A stretch of DNA of 64,000 nt, from contig CAVUHK010000004.1 in the NCBI GenBank assembly GCA_963741315.1, positions 558,001 through 622,000 of the forward strand. The letters run 5' to 3'. The first letter of the stretch is position 1. Each line of letters opens with the position of its first letter. This DNA comes from PALSA-1003 sp963741315. GTDB lineage: Bacteria > Pseudomonadota > Gammaproteobacteria > Burkholderiales > Casimicrobiaceae. Shown piece after piece: positions 51,069-59,975 of this stretch. Under the pieces are notes generated by a model, which did no database searches, was not told the origin of the DNA, and worked only from the letters and a program-made list of their open reading frames with translations. The position numbers were made by a program, and so were the translations under genes.

Positions 51069-51924
51069 GGGGATCGAGCCAGTCGCGGATGCCGTCGCCG
51101 ACGAAATTGAAACCCATGACCACACTGAGGATCGCGATGCCGGGGAAGGTCGCGACCCACCACTGCTGGACCAGTTCGCGCCCCTCCGCGACCATCGCGC
51201 CCCATTCCGCGGTCGGCGGCACGACGCCGAGGCCCAGAAAGCTCAGGCCCGCGAAGACGAGAATCGCATTGCCGAGATCGAGCGTGACCATTACCACCAG
51301 CGGTCCGACCGCATTGGGGACGATGTGGCGGAACAGGATGTGCGGGTGGCCGAAACCCAGCACATGCGCCGCCTCGACGTACTCCTGCGAGCGCTGGACG
51401 AGCACCAGGCTGCGCGCAAGGCGCGCGTATTTCGGCCACCACACGATCAACATCGCGATGATGGTGTTGGTCGTTCCGATCCCCAGCGCCGCGGCGATCG
51501 CCATTGCCAGGATGATCGGCGGGAAACACAGCACGAGGTCGGTCAGTCGCATCAGCAGGTCTTCGACGCGTCCGCGCACGTACGCAGCGATCGCACCGAG
51601 CACCGTGCCGAACACCGCGCTGATGAGTACTACGGAAAAACCGGCGATCAGCGAAATGCGCGAACCGAACAGCACGCGCGAGAACACGTCCCGGCCCAGC
51701 GCGTCGGTGCCCAGCCAATGCGCGGCCGACGGCGCCTGCAATCGCGCGGCAATATCGACGAAATTGGGGTTGTATGGCGCAATGACCGGCGCCAGGATCG
51801 CCACGGCGAACCAGAACAGGATGACCACGCCACCCGCTACCGCGAGCGCGTAACGCCGGAGCCAGCGCCGGTGGGTTGTTGTCGACGCCGCAGGCGCAAC
51901 TTCGAGCGCGACCGCGGTGGTCAT
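51052..51924 (-). CDS. Peptide/nickel-type ABC transporter permease (DppC-like)
   Basis: A 290-residue permease. A first span (about 28-50) precedes WLGTDALGRDVFSRVLFGSRISL, the DppC signature; the EAA-type loop is EYVEAAHVLGFGHPHILFRHIVPN. The C-terminal NFVGDGIRDWLDP is standard. Its ATG overlaps the stop of the other permease gene (ATGA). It belongs to a minus-strand operon of binding protein, two permeases and the fused ATPase. Confidence 0.92.
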   Translation of the reverse strand: MTTAVALEVAPAASTTTHRRWLRRYALAVAGGVVILFWFAVAILAPVIAPYNPNFVDIAARLQAPSAAHWLGTDALGRDVFSRVLFGSRISLIAGFSVVLISAVFGTVLGAIAAYVRGRVEDLLMRLTDLVLCFPPIILAMAIAAALGIGTTNTIIAMLIVWWPKYARLARSLVLVQRSQEYVEAAHVLGFGHPHILFRHIVPNAVGPLVVMVTLDLGNAILVFAGLSFLGLGVVPPTAEWGAMVAEGRELVQQWWVATFPGIAILSVVMGFNFVGDGIRDWLDPHARRR

Positions 51925-52934
51925 CGCTTCACTGCCCGCGGATCGAGGAAGGCGTACGACATGTCGACCAGGAAATTGATCGCAATGTAGACGACCGCGA
52001 CGATGAAGGTAATGGCCATGATCGCCGGGAAGTCGACGGCGACCGCGCTGCGAAACGTATAGCGCCCTAACCCGGGCCAGGAGAACACGGTCTCGGTCAT
52101 CACCGCGCCGGTGAGCAGGCTCGCATACGCCAGGCCTCCGAGCGTCACCACCGGGATCAGCGCGTTGGGCAAGGCGTGACCGAGCACGATGCGGAATTCG
52201 GGCAGGCCCTTGGCCCGCGCGACGCGCACATAGTCCTGCGACAGCGACTCCAGCATCGACGCACGCGTGGTACGCGTAATGAGGCCCAGCGTCGCCGCCG
52301 CGAGCACCGTTGCCGGCAACACCAGGTGCGCCGCGGCGTCGCGCAGGGTCTCCCAATCGCCGGCCAACACACAGTCGATCAACAGCATGCCGGTGACCTT
52401 CGGCGGCAGCAGCGCGATCGGATCGACACGGCCGGGCCCGGGGGCGATCTCGAGCATGCCGTAGAACACCGCCAGCATGATGAAGGCCAGCCAGAACGTC
52501 GGCGCGGAGACGCCGATCAGCGAAACGAAGCGCGCGACGTGATCGATCCAGCTATCGCGTTTTACGGCGGCGAGAATTCCAAGAGGAATTCCGACGATCA
52601 CCGACAGCAGGAAGGAGATCGTGGCGAGCTCGATGGTCGCGGGAGCGAAATCGCGGATATCGTCGAGCACCGGTCGCTGCGACATGATCGAAATGCCGAA
52701 GTCGCCGTGGGCTACACCCTTGAGGAAGATCCAGTACCGCTCCCACAGCGGCAGGTCGAGACCCCACTTGAGGCGGAACGCCTTGACGAATTCCGGATTG
52801 GAGGCCGCGAGATCGCCGAGTTGGGCCAGCGCCGGGTCACCCGGTGCCGTGTTGGCGATCAGGAAAATGACCAGGGTCGCGAGCAGCACCATGACGAATG
52901 CCGTCACGACCCTGTTGATCAGGTAGCGAAACAT
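51921..52934 (-). CDS. Peptide/nickel-type ABC transporter permease (DppB-like)
   Basis: A 337-residue permease starting MFRYLINRVVTAFVMVLLATL, with FLIANTAPGDPA as the usual early periplasmic motif. Its coupling loop is DYVRVARAKGLPEFRIVLGHALPN. Six spans are visible. It forms the channel with the DppC-like protein. It lies 51 nt downstream of the binding-protein gene. Confidence 0.92.
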   Translation of the reverse strand: MFRYLINRVVTAFVMVLLATLVIFLIANTAPGDPALAQLGDLAASNPEFVKAFRLKWGLDLPLWERYWIFLKGVAHGDFGISIMSQRPVLDDIRDFAPATIELATISFLLSVIVGIPLGILAAVKRDSWIDHVARFVSLIGVSAPTFWLAFIMLAVFYGMLEIAPGPGRVDPIALLPPKVTGMLLIDCVLAGDWETLRDAAAHLVLPATVLAAATLGLITRTTRASMLESLSQDYVRVARAKGLPEFRIVLGHALPNALIPVVTLGGLAYASLLTGAVMTETVFSWPGLGRYTFRSAVAVDFPAIMAITFIVAVVYIAINFLVDMSYAFLDPRAVKR

Positions 52935-52985
52935 CGACCGGGGCGTCCCCCTATCGTCCTGGCACTATCCGCAATCGCGCCGCAG

Positions 52986-54608
52986 TCACGACGGCTTGGT
53001 CCCGCCAAGCTCTGCCATCCAACCCGCCGCAGTGGGCTTGAAGCCCAGAACCGATTTGCGCACCGCGATCTGGTACGTCGGCTGGATGAGCACGAACAGG
53101 TGTGCCGCGTCGACCATGCCCTCCTGATACTTGCGCCACAGCACCGCGGCTTTCTGCAAGTCGCGCTCGGCCGAAGCTTGGTCGACCACCTTCTTCATCT
53201 CATCCGGCACCGTCCAGCCCACGCGCTTGGCCACGCGGTTGACCGTGGCGGAGGCCCAGAGTTGGTTTTCGACCGCGGGCGGATTCCAGAATGTCAGCAC
53301 CGCCTGCAGCTTGCCCTGCGTGAACAGCGTGCGCAGGTTCACCTGATCGATCGGATTGAGGTTCGCCTTGATGCCGACGCGTGCCAGATCGGCCTGCAGC
53401 TTCTGCGCCAGGTTCTGATACGAAACACCCGCGATGGCATTGTTCGAATAGGTGAGCTCGAATGCAAAGCCATCGGGATTGCCGGCCTCTGCGAGTTCCT
53501 TCTTCGCCTTCGCCAGGTCCTGCTGGAAGCCGATCTGCTTGGTCAGTTCCGAGGTCGAACCGTTGACACCCACCGGCAGAAAGCTGACCGGGCGCACCGC
53601 CGACCCGCCGATCAGCGAATTGATGATGCCGTCGTAGTCGATCGCGTGGCCGATGGCGTGGCGGTTCTGCTTCTTGGCAAGCGCCGGATTGGCTTCCGCG
53701 TTCTCCGATACCGCCATGTAGATGAAGTCGAGGCTCGGCGTGCCGATGATTTCGATTTGCGGGTCACCCTTGAGCGTAGCGATCTGCTCGGGGATCAGAT
53801 TGAACGCGATGTCGATGTCGCCGCGCTTCAACGCCAGCAACTGCGCCGCGCTCTCGCTCATATGGCGAATGACGACGCGCTCGTAGCCAGGCTTCTCGCC
53901 GCGATAATTCGGGTTGCGCGCGAGCTGGATCTGCTGATTACGCTCCCACGCGGTGAACGTCCACGGCGCGGAACCGGCGGAATTGGTATTGAGCCAGTTG
54001 GTGGCCTTGTCGGCGTCCTTGGCGTCAGCGGCCGCCGTGGCGCCCTGCGTCATCATGAATTTCGAATCCATGATCGAGAAGCTGGGCGCCGCCAGGATGG
54101 TCAGCAGCGGCTGGGTCGGATCCTTCATCACGATGTCGATCGTGTCGGGACTGACGATCTCGACCTTTTCGACGTGCGCGATGTACTGCGCCGGCTGGTC
54201 CTTGAGATTCAGCACCCGTTCTATCGACCATTTCACATCTTCCGCGGTGACCGGATTGCCGCTGGCGAACTTCGCTCCCTGGCGCAGCTTGAAGCGGACA
54301 GCCTTGCCGTCGGGCCGATATTCCCAGCTGGTCGCGATGCCTGGTTTCAGGTTGATGTAGTCGCCCGGCGTCATCGTGACCAGCGTGTCGTACACGTTGT
54401 GGACGGTCATCGGCGACGAGTACTGCGCGAGCCTGGCGGGGTCGAAGGTGATGCTGTCGCCGATGTCGAGCCCGATGAGCAACGCATTGCGCCGGCCCTG
54501 GGCGTGGACGCGCCCCGGAAACGCGGCGGAGCCGGCCAGGGTCAGCGCGCCGGCGCCGAGGCCGACGATGAATTCGCGGCGGTCGATGGTCCGATGATCT
54601 TTACTCAT
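52986..54608 (-). CDS. Peptide/nickel-type ABC transporter substrate-binding protein (SBP_bac_5)
   Basis: A 540-residue binding protein with a Tat signal, IDRREFIVGLGAGALTLAG, cleaved near residue 37. The body has the family regions TVHNVYDTLVTMTPGDYINLKPGIATSWEY and RFKLRQGAKFASGNPVTAEDVKWSIERV (seen in pieces). GGAGG lies 7 nt before the ATG. It captures peptides or other small solutes for the two permeases and the fused ATPase. The ligand is not predictable from sequence. Confidence 0.92.
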   Translation of the reverse strand: MSKDHRTIDRREFIVGLGAGALTLAGSAAFPGRVHAQGRRNALLIGLDIGDSITFDPARLAQYSSPMTVHNVYDTLVTMTPGDYINLKPGIATSWEYRPDGKAVRFKLRQGAKFASGNPVTAEDVKWSIERVLNLKDQPAQYIAHVEKVEIVSPDTIDIVMKDPTQPLLTILAAPSFSIMDSKFMMTQGATAAADAKDADKATNWLNTNSAGSAPWTFTAWERNQQIQLARNPNYRGEKPGYERVVIRHMSESAAQLLALKRGDIDIAFNLIPEQIATLKGDPQIEIIGTPSLDFIYMAVSENAEANPALAKKQNRHAIGHAIDYDGIINSLIGGSAVRPVSFLPVGVNGSTSELTKQIGFQQDLAKAKKELAEAGNPDGFAFELTYSNNAIAGVSYQNLAQKLQADLARVGIKANLNPIDQVNLRTLFTQGKLQAVLTFWNPPAVENQLWASATVNRVAKRVGWTVPDEMKKVVDQASAERDLQKAAVLWRKYQEGMVDAAHLFVLIQPTYQIAVRKSVLGFKPTAAGWMAELGGTKPS

Positions 54609-54644
54609 GGTGTTGCCTCCTGTATCGATTCCAGTTGTGCCGCA

Positions 54645-54671
54645 CTTGTGCAGCAATTTCTGCTTATGCAG
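54645..54671. repeat. Direct repeat upstream of the minus-strand importer
   Basis: On the minus strand CTGCATAAG (54663-54671) and CTGCACAAG (54645-54653) repeat with an 18-nt period, one mismatch in nine. They lie 37-63 nt upstream of the binding-protein start, so a regulator could bind there. The rest of 54609-54863 shows nothing else clear. Confidence 0.3.
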
Positions 54672-54863
54672 TATTTTTGAGTTTCGAGAGACTAGGCAGC
54701 GGCAGGGGCAAAGTCAAGGCCGAAACGCCGATACCTTCGTTGTGCACCACGATCGCGCGCGGCATCGGTGGAGTCCGCGTCGACCGCAGCTGCCGGATCG
54801 ACTATGCGAGGTAAAAAAATGCGCTTGTTTTACCTTCCGCGCAAGACGACTCGACGTCGCCGA

Positions 54864-55490
54864 TCAGCTCAACTTCACCGCGAATCCGCGCTTGACGGCG
54901 GGACGCGCCATCATCGTTTCATACCAGCGCTGGACGTTGGGATATTCGGCGAGATCGACCTTGTGGCGCGGATGGCGCCACGCCCAGCCGAGGATCGCGA
55001 AGTCCGCGATCGACGGTTCGCCCGCGAAAAACTCGACCACCGCCAGTCTGCGGTCCATCACCCCGTACAAGCGCCGGGTTTCCTTGGAATAGCGTTCGAG
55101 GCCGTAGCGCCGATCTTCCTCGTTCTCGACCGTCGCAAAGTGGTGGACCTGCCCGGGGATCGGCCCGAAGCCGCCGTGCTGGAACATCAGCCACTCGAGT
55201 ACCGGGATGCGCGCTTCGAGATCGCGTGGCCAGAACTTGCCGGTCTTCTCGCCCAGGTAGATGAGGATCGCGCCGGACTCGAACACGCTGACCGGCCGCC
55301 CGTTGGGTCCGTCCGGGTCGACGATCGCCGGAATCTTGCCGTTGGGGCTGATCTTCAGGAAGTCGGGGGCGGTCTGCTGACCCTTGCGAATGTCGACGAT
55401 CCTGACCTCGTAGGGAAGCGCCATCTCCTCGAGAGCGACGCTGATCTTGCGACCATTGGGCGTGTCGAATGCGTGCAGTTCGATCGGCAT
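54864..55490 (-). CDS. Glutathione S-transferase
   Basis: A 208-residue GST with an N-terminal thioredoxin fold (ELHAFDTPNGRKISVALEEM), the glutathione-binding FESGAILIYLGEKTGKFWP region and a C-terminal helical domain with SIADFAILGW, where the Asp is the family N-capping residue. It is most like the YfcG/nu-class type, which acts as a disulfide-bond reductase. The ATG at 55490 is chosen because it starts the GST fold. It lies between two importer operons and is likely its own unit. Confidence 0.88.
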   Translation of the reverse strand: MPIELHAFDTPNGRKISVALEEMALPYEVRIVDIRKGQQTAPDFLKISPNGKIPAIVDPDGPNGRPVSVFESGAILIYLGEKTGKFWPRDLEARIPVLEWLMFQHGGFGPIPGQVHHFATVENEEDRRYGLERYSKETRRLYGVMDRRLAVVEFFAGEPSIADFAILGWAWRHPRHKVDLAEYPNVQRWYETMMARPAVKRGFAVKLS

Positions 55491-55677
55491 CGGGTGTTTC
55501 CTTGCACTGCGTCGCGCCCGAATCTGCTTGGGGCCGCGAGCGAAGGTTCGGCGACACCCGGCAAGGTAGCACAAGGCGGGCCGGAGCCGTGCGGTGTCAC
55601 TCCCGCAGATCGCGTCGGATCGGCTATGCTGCGCACTGTTGGCCGCGAAGACGGCTCACGATACGGAGGAGTTGCAC

Positions 55678-57747
55678 ATGAAAGCAATGCGCGCGGTTCG
55701 GCTGCTGGCGGGCCTGGGACTCGTCGGGATGCTGGCAATGGGATCGGCAACGGTAGCGGCGCAGGCTGCGCCCGCGGATCCGTCGAAATCCGGCAAGATC
55801 GGCTCGTCGCTGATCGGCAAGCTCGAGGGGCCGGAGATCATCCTCGACTCCAAGAATTTTCCGAAGAGCTTCAAGGAGGCGCCGATACTTGCCGAGCAGG
55901 TGAAGGCGGGCAAGCTGCCCGCGCTCGACAAGCGCCTGCCCGAGCCTTCGCAGCTGTTCGTGGTGAAGCCCCTGCACGAAATCGGCAAGTACGGCGGCAA
56001 CTGGCGCAGGGCGTTCACCGGACCGGGCGACTACGAGAACGGCGGCCGCATCGTTTCGCTCGACAAGATCCTGACCTTCGACTACACGGGCACCAAGATC
56101 ATCCCCAGTCTCGCTCGCGACTGGAAGGTCAGCGACGACGGCAAGACGACGACAATCTACCTGCGCAAGGGGTCCAGGTGGTCCGACGGCACGCCGTTCA
56201 CCGCGAACGATTTCATGTTTTGGTACAACGATATCTATCTCAACAAGAACATCAACCCCTCGCCGTTCTTCGAGTTCCAGATCAACGGCAAAGACGGGGT
56301 GATGAAAAAGATCGACGACTACACTGTCGCCTTCGAGTTTCCCGAACCCTATCCCTTCTTCGTTTCGCAACTCGCGGGCAGCACGGCCATCGGCGCCGGA
56401 TTTGCGACGCGCGGGGGATTCCAGAATTTTGGCGGCGCCTATGCTCCGGCCCATTACCTGAAGCAGTTCCTGCCCAAGTATTCGTCGGAAGAGGCCGTGA
56501 CCAAGAAGGCCAAGGACCTCGGCTTCGACAGTTGGGTCTCTCTGCTCAAGAACCGGTATAGCTGGGCGCTGAACAACGAACTGCCGGTCATGACGCCGTG
56601 GAAGACTGTGTCGCCGATCAACACGCCAACGTGGTCGATGGAGCGCAACCCGTATTTCTGGGCGGTCGACACCGCGGGCAACCAGCTTCCCTACATCGAC
56701 CGGATCACGATGACGCTGGCCGAGAACACCGAGGTCGCGAACCTGCGAGCGATCGCCGGCGAATACGACATTCAGGAACGGCACATGGGACTGGCCAAGC
56801 TGCCAGTGTTCCTGGAAAACGCAAAAAAGGGCAACTACACCGTTCACCTCGACCCGGCGCTCAACGGATCGGACGCGACCATTCACATCGGCAATGCCTA
56901 CGAAGGCGATCCCGAGATTGCGAAATTCCTGAAGAACAAGGATTTTCGCCACGCGCTCTCGCTCGGCATCGATCGGGATCAGCTCAACGAAGCCTTCTGG
57001 CTCGGCGTTGGAACCCCCGGATCGGTGGCGCCGGCGCCCGATACGATCTATAGCCCAGGCCCGGAATGGAACAAGAAATATGCGACTGTCGACCTGAAGC
57101 AGGCCAATGAGCTGCTCGACAAGGTCGGCCTGTCCAAGAAGGATGCTGATGGCTATCGACTGCGCACCGACGGGAAGGGCCGCCTGCGTCTCGAACTGGT
57201 CACGGTCGGCGGCCAGTTCATTCCCTTTACGCAGGTCGGAGAGATGATCAAGCAGCAGTGGAGGAAGATCGGTATCGACCTCGACGTCAAGGAACTGGAG
57301 CGCAGCCTCGCCTTCACCCGCGACAACAACAACGAAAACCAGATGATGACGTGGGCAAACGACGGCTCGGAAATGATTTACCTGTTCCCGCGCCACGCGC
57401 TGCCGGTAGACGCCGCAGAAGCCCACATGGGGACGGCGTACGCCAAGTGGTACGCGTCGCGGGGCGCTGCAGGCAAGAAGCCGGACGACCCGGAAATGCT
57501 CAGGGCGATGGATCTGTTCCGCGAAGCGTTCGGCGCCTCGGAGGAAAAGCGCGTCGCCAACGCAAAAGAGATCTGGAGGATCGCCGTCGAGCAGATGTGG
57601 AGTATCGGTACCGTCGGGCAATCACCCGCCGTCATGGGCGTGCGCATCGTGAAGAACAACATGGGCAACGTGCCGGAACGGCAAGTCAATGCACAGCATG
57701 CCCGGACTCCGCATTCATCGATGCCGATCACGTTCTACTTCAAGTAG
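55678..57747 (+). CDS. ABC transporter substrate-binding protein (SBP_bac_5, long form)
   Basis: A 689-residue binding protein with a Sec signal (MKAMRAVRLLAGLGLVGMLA, cleavage near residue 30). It is longer than usual for the family and has typical regions such as IIPSLARDWKVSDDGKTTTIYLRKG and WSDGTPFTANDFMFWYND (in pieces). It opens a plus-strand operon with two permeases and two separate ATPases. GGAGGAG precedes the ATG at 55678; an open frame extends upstream without coding signs. Confidence 0.9.
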   Translation: MKAMRAVRLLAGLGLVGMLAMGSATVAAQAAPADPSKSGKIGSSLIGKLEGPEIILDSKNFPKSFKEAPILAEQVKAGKLPALDKRLPEPSQLFVVKPLHEIGKYGGNWRRAFTGPGDYENGGRIVSLDKILTFDYTGTKIIPSLARDWKVSDDGKTTTIYLRKGSRWSDGTPFTANDFMFWYNDIYLNKNINPSPFFEFQINGKDGVMKKIDDYTVAFEFPEPYPFFVSQLAGSTAIGAGFATRGGFQNFGGAYAPAHYLKQFLPKYSSEEAVTKKAKDLGFDSWVSLLKNRYSWALNNELPVMTPWKTVSPINTPTWSMERNPYFWAVDTAGNQLPYIDRITMTLAENTEVANLRAIAGEYDIQERHMGLAKLPVFLENAKKGNYTVHLDPALNGSDATIHIGNAYEGDPEIAKFLKNKDFRHALSLGIDRDQLNEAFWLGVGTPGSVAPAPDTIYSPGPEWNKKYATVDLKQANELLDKVGLSKKDADGYRLRTDGKGRLRLELVTVGGQFIPFTQVGEMIKQQWRKIGIDLDVKELERSLAFTRDNNNENQMMTWANDGSEMIYLFPRHALPVDAAEAHMGTAYAKWYASRGAAGKKPDDPEMLRAMDLFREAFGASEEKRVANAKEIWRIAVEQMWSIGTVGQSPAVMGVRIVKNNMGNVPERQVNAQHARTPHSSMPITFYFK

Positions 57748-57765
57748 GGTAAGAGCCGCCACGTC

Positions 57766-57833
57766 ATTCCCGCGCAAGCGGGAATCCAGCGGCGTTTGGA
57801 CCGACGACACTGGGTCCCCGCTTTCGCGGGGAC
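57766..57833. repeat. REP-like pair of hairpins inside the importer operon
   Basis: ATTCCCGC-GCAA-GCGGGAAT (57766-57785) and GTCCCCGC-TTTC-GCGGGGAC (57814-57833) are two perfect 8-bp stem-loops in a 110-bp gap between the binding-protein and permease genes. The sequences are of the common REP type in Proteobacteria. Such elements often protect upstream mRNA or reduce downstream expression, fitting the need for more binding protein than permease. Confidence 0.75.
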
Positions 57834-57856
57834 GACCAGCTCGTTACGGAGGGGCC

Positions 57857-58846
57857 ATGGTCGCCTATATCGTTCGTCGCCTGATGCTGGCCGTGCTGAC
57901 GGTCTGGGCCATTTCCGTCCTGTCGTTCATGATCATCCACCTGCCGCCTGGCGACTACGTGACCTCGTACATCGCCTCGATGTCGGCATCGGGCAGCGCG
58001 GTTTCCGAAGGCGAAGCGCAGGCACTGCGTGAGCAGCTCGGGCTCGACAAGCCCATGGCGGTTCAGTACGCCAAGTGGATGGGCCTCATCCTTCAGGGCA
58101 ATTTCGGCATGGCGATGGAATGGGGACGCCCGGTGTCCGACGTCATCGGCGATCGACTTACATTGACCATGGTCATTTCCATTGCGGCGATCATATTCAC
58201 CTGGGGCATCGCCTTACCCATCGGGATCTACTCCGCGGTCCATCCCTATTCGTTCCTGGATTATTTGTTCACGTTCATCGGCTTCATCGGCCTTGCCGTC
58301 CCAGGTTTCCTGCTCGCGCTCATCGTCATGTACGTAGGTTTCGCGTATTTCGGCGCCAACGTGGGCGGCCTGTTCTCGCCCGACTTCGCCGAAGCGCCGT
58401 GGACCTGGGCCAGAGTGTGGGACCTCACGAAGCACCTCCCGATCCCGGCCATCGTCCTCGGCGTCGCGGGAACGGCGCAGCTGATCCGCATCATGCGCTC
58501 GAACCTGCTCGATGAATTGCGCAAGCCTTACGTCATGACGGCGCGCGCCCGGGGACTGCCCGAATACCACGTCATCATGAAGTATCCGGTGCGGGTAGCG
58601 CTCAATCCCTTCATCAGCACCATCGGCTACCTGCTGCCCTACGTGGTCTCTGGCAGCATCATCGTCTCACTGGTACTGAGCCTGCCGACCGTCGGACCGC
58701 TGCTGCTCAAGGCGCTGATCGCCCAGGACATGTTCCTGGCTGGAACGATCATCCTGCTGCTTGGCGTCATGACCGTCATAGGCACGCTGATTTCGGACCT
58801 GCTCCTGATGTGGGTCGATCCCAGAATCCGGTTCGGGAGAGACTGA
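57857..58846 (+). CDS. Peptide/nickel-type ABC transporter permease (DppB-like)
   Basis: A 329-residue permease starting MVAYIVRRLMLAVLTVW, with HLPPGDYVTSYI as the early loop and the coupling loop PYVMTARARGLPEYHVIMKYPVRVAL. GGAGGGG lies just before the ATG. It follows a REP-like element and overlaps the next gene start by one base. It forms the channel with the DppC-like protein. Confidence 0.92.
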   Translation: MVAYIVRRLMLAVLTVWAISVLSFMIIHLPPGDYVTSYIASMSASGSAVSEGEAQALREQLGLDKPMAVQYAKWMGLILQGNFGMAMEWGRPVSDVIGDRLTLTMVISIAAIIFTWGIALPIGIYSAVHPYSFLDYLFTFIGFIGLAVPGFLLALIVMYVGFAYFGANVGGLFSPDFAEAPWTWARVWDLTKHLPIPAIVLGVAGTAQLIRIMRSNLLDELRKPYVMTARARGLPEYHVIMKYPVRVALNPFISTIGYLLPYVVSGSIIVSLVLSLPTVGPLLLKALIAQDMFLAGTIILLLGVMTVIGTLISDLLLMWVDPRIRFGRD

Positions 58847-59973
58847 TGGCGGAACTTGCTGTACCACCGATCGCGGGGGACATCGCCGAAGACCGGATCG
58901 CCGTCGCCACGCAGTGGCAGCTCACCTGGTGGCGCTTCAGGAAGCACAAGCTCGCCGTGAGCGGGACCATCGTGCTGATCGCGTTCTATATCGTCGCGCT
59001 GTTCGCCGATTTTTTCGCCTACGTCGATCCTACCGAATCCGAAGCGCAGCGATCGCTGATGGCACCGCAGCCGATCCACTGGATCGACAATGGCCGCTTC
59101 AGTCCCTTTGTGTATGGATTGAAAGGCACGCGCGACCCGCTCACGTTCAAGCGCGTATACGTACCGGATACCAGCACCAGGATTCCGGTCACGTTCTTCG
59201 GTCATGGAGAGCCATGGCTCATGCTGGGCTTCATCCCGACCGATCGCCATCTGATCGCGGTGGAAGGGGCCAAGCCCAGCGAGTCGCTGTTCCTGATGGG
59301 AACCGACACGCACGGACGCGACCTCTGGTCGCGGCTCATGTTCGCGACGCGGACATCGATGACGATAGGCCTTGTCAGCGTGGCGCTGAGTCTCGTGCTC
59401 GGCGTCGTGCTCGGCGGCGTATCGGGCTATTTCGGCGGCGCCATCGATACTTTCATCCAGCGCATCATCGAAATCCTGCGTTCGATCCCGACGATTCCCT
59501 TGTGGATGGGACTCGCCGCCGCGCTGCCCGCCGACTGGAGCGTGGTGCAGGTGTACTTCGCGATCACGATCATCATTTCGCTGATTGGCTGGACCGAGCT
59601 CGCGCGGGTAGTAAGAGGACGGTTCATCTCGCTCAAGCAGGAGGATTTCGTGATGGCGGCGGAGCTCGTCGGCTGCAGCAAATCGCGGATCATCTTCCGC
59701 CACATGGTGCCGTCGTTCATCAGTCACATCATCGCGGCGACGACGCTGGCGATCCCGGCGATCATCATCAGCGAGACGTCGCTGAGCTTCCTAGGACTGG
59801 GCTTGCGTCCTCCGGCGATCAGCTGGGGCGTTCTGCTTCAGGACGCCCAGAACATCCAGGCGCTCGTCATTTCTCCGTGGCTCCTGCTTCCGTCGATAGC
59901 GGTCATCGTCGCTGTACTCGCGTTCAATTTCATGGGCGACGGCATACGCGACGCCGCCGACCCGTACCTTTGA
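58846..59973 (+). CDS. Peptide/nickel-type ABC transporter permease (DppC-like, with large loop)
   Basis: A 375-residue permease, longer than usual because of a roughly 100-residue periplasmic loop after the first span. The DppC signature is MGTDTHGRDLWSRLMFATRTSM and the coupling loop is DFVMAAELVGCSKSRIIFRHMVPS. The C-terminal NFMGDGIRDAADP is standard. Its ATG overlaps the previous stop (TGATG). The long loop is a feature of permeases that work with large binding proteins such as the one encoded here. Confidence 0.92.
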   Translation: MAELAVPPIAGDIAEDRIAVATQWQLTWWRFRKHKLAVSGTIVLIAFYIVALFADFFAYVDPTESEAQRSLMAPQPIHWIDNGRFSPFVYGLKGTRDPLTFKRVYVPDTSTRIPVTFFGHGEPWLMLGFIPTDRHLIAVEGAKPSESLFLMGTDTHGRDLWSRLMFATRTSMTIGLVSVALSLVLGVVLGGVSGYFGGAIDTFIQRIIEILRSIPTIPLWMGLAAALPADWSVVQVYFAITIIISLIGWTELARVVRGRFISLKQEDFVMAAELVGCSKSRIIFRHMVPSFISHIIAATTLAIPAIIISETSLSFLGLGLRPPAISWGVLLQDAQNIQALVISPWLLLPSIAVIVAVLAFNFMGDGIRDAADPYL

Positions 59974-59975
59974 GC

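Noticed and set aside
52176..54680. An 834-codon plus-strand open frame over a permease and a binding protein
   Set aside because: No recognisable domain and it is antisense to two well-supported transporter genes.
55624..57621. A 665-codon minus-strand open frame opposite the long binding protein
   Set aside because: It is rich in Arg, Val and Asp with no motif, whereas the plus strand has a signal peptide, ribosome site and family match.
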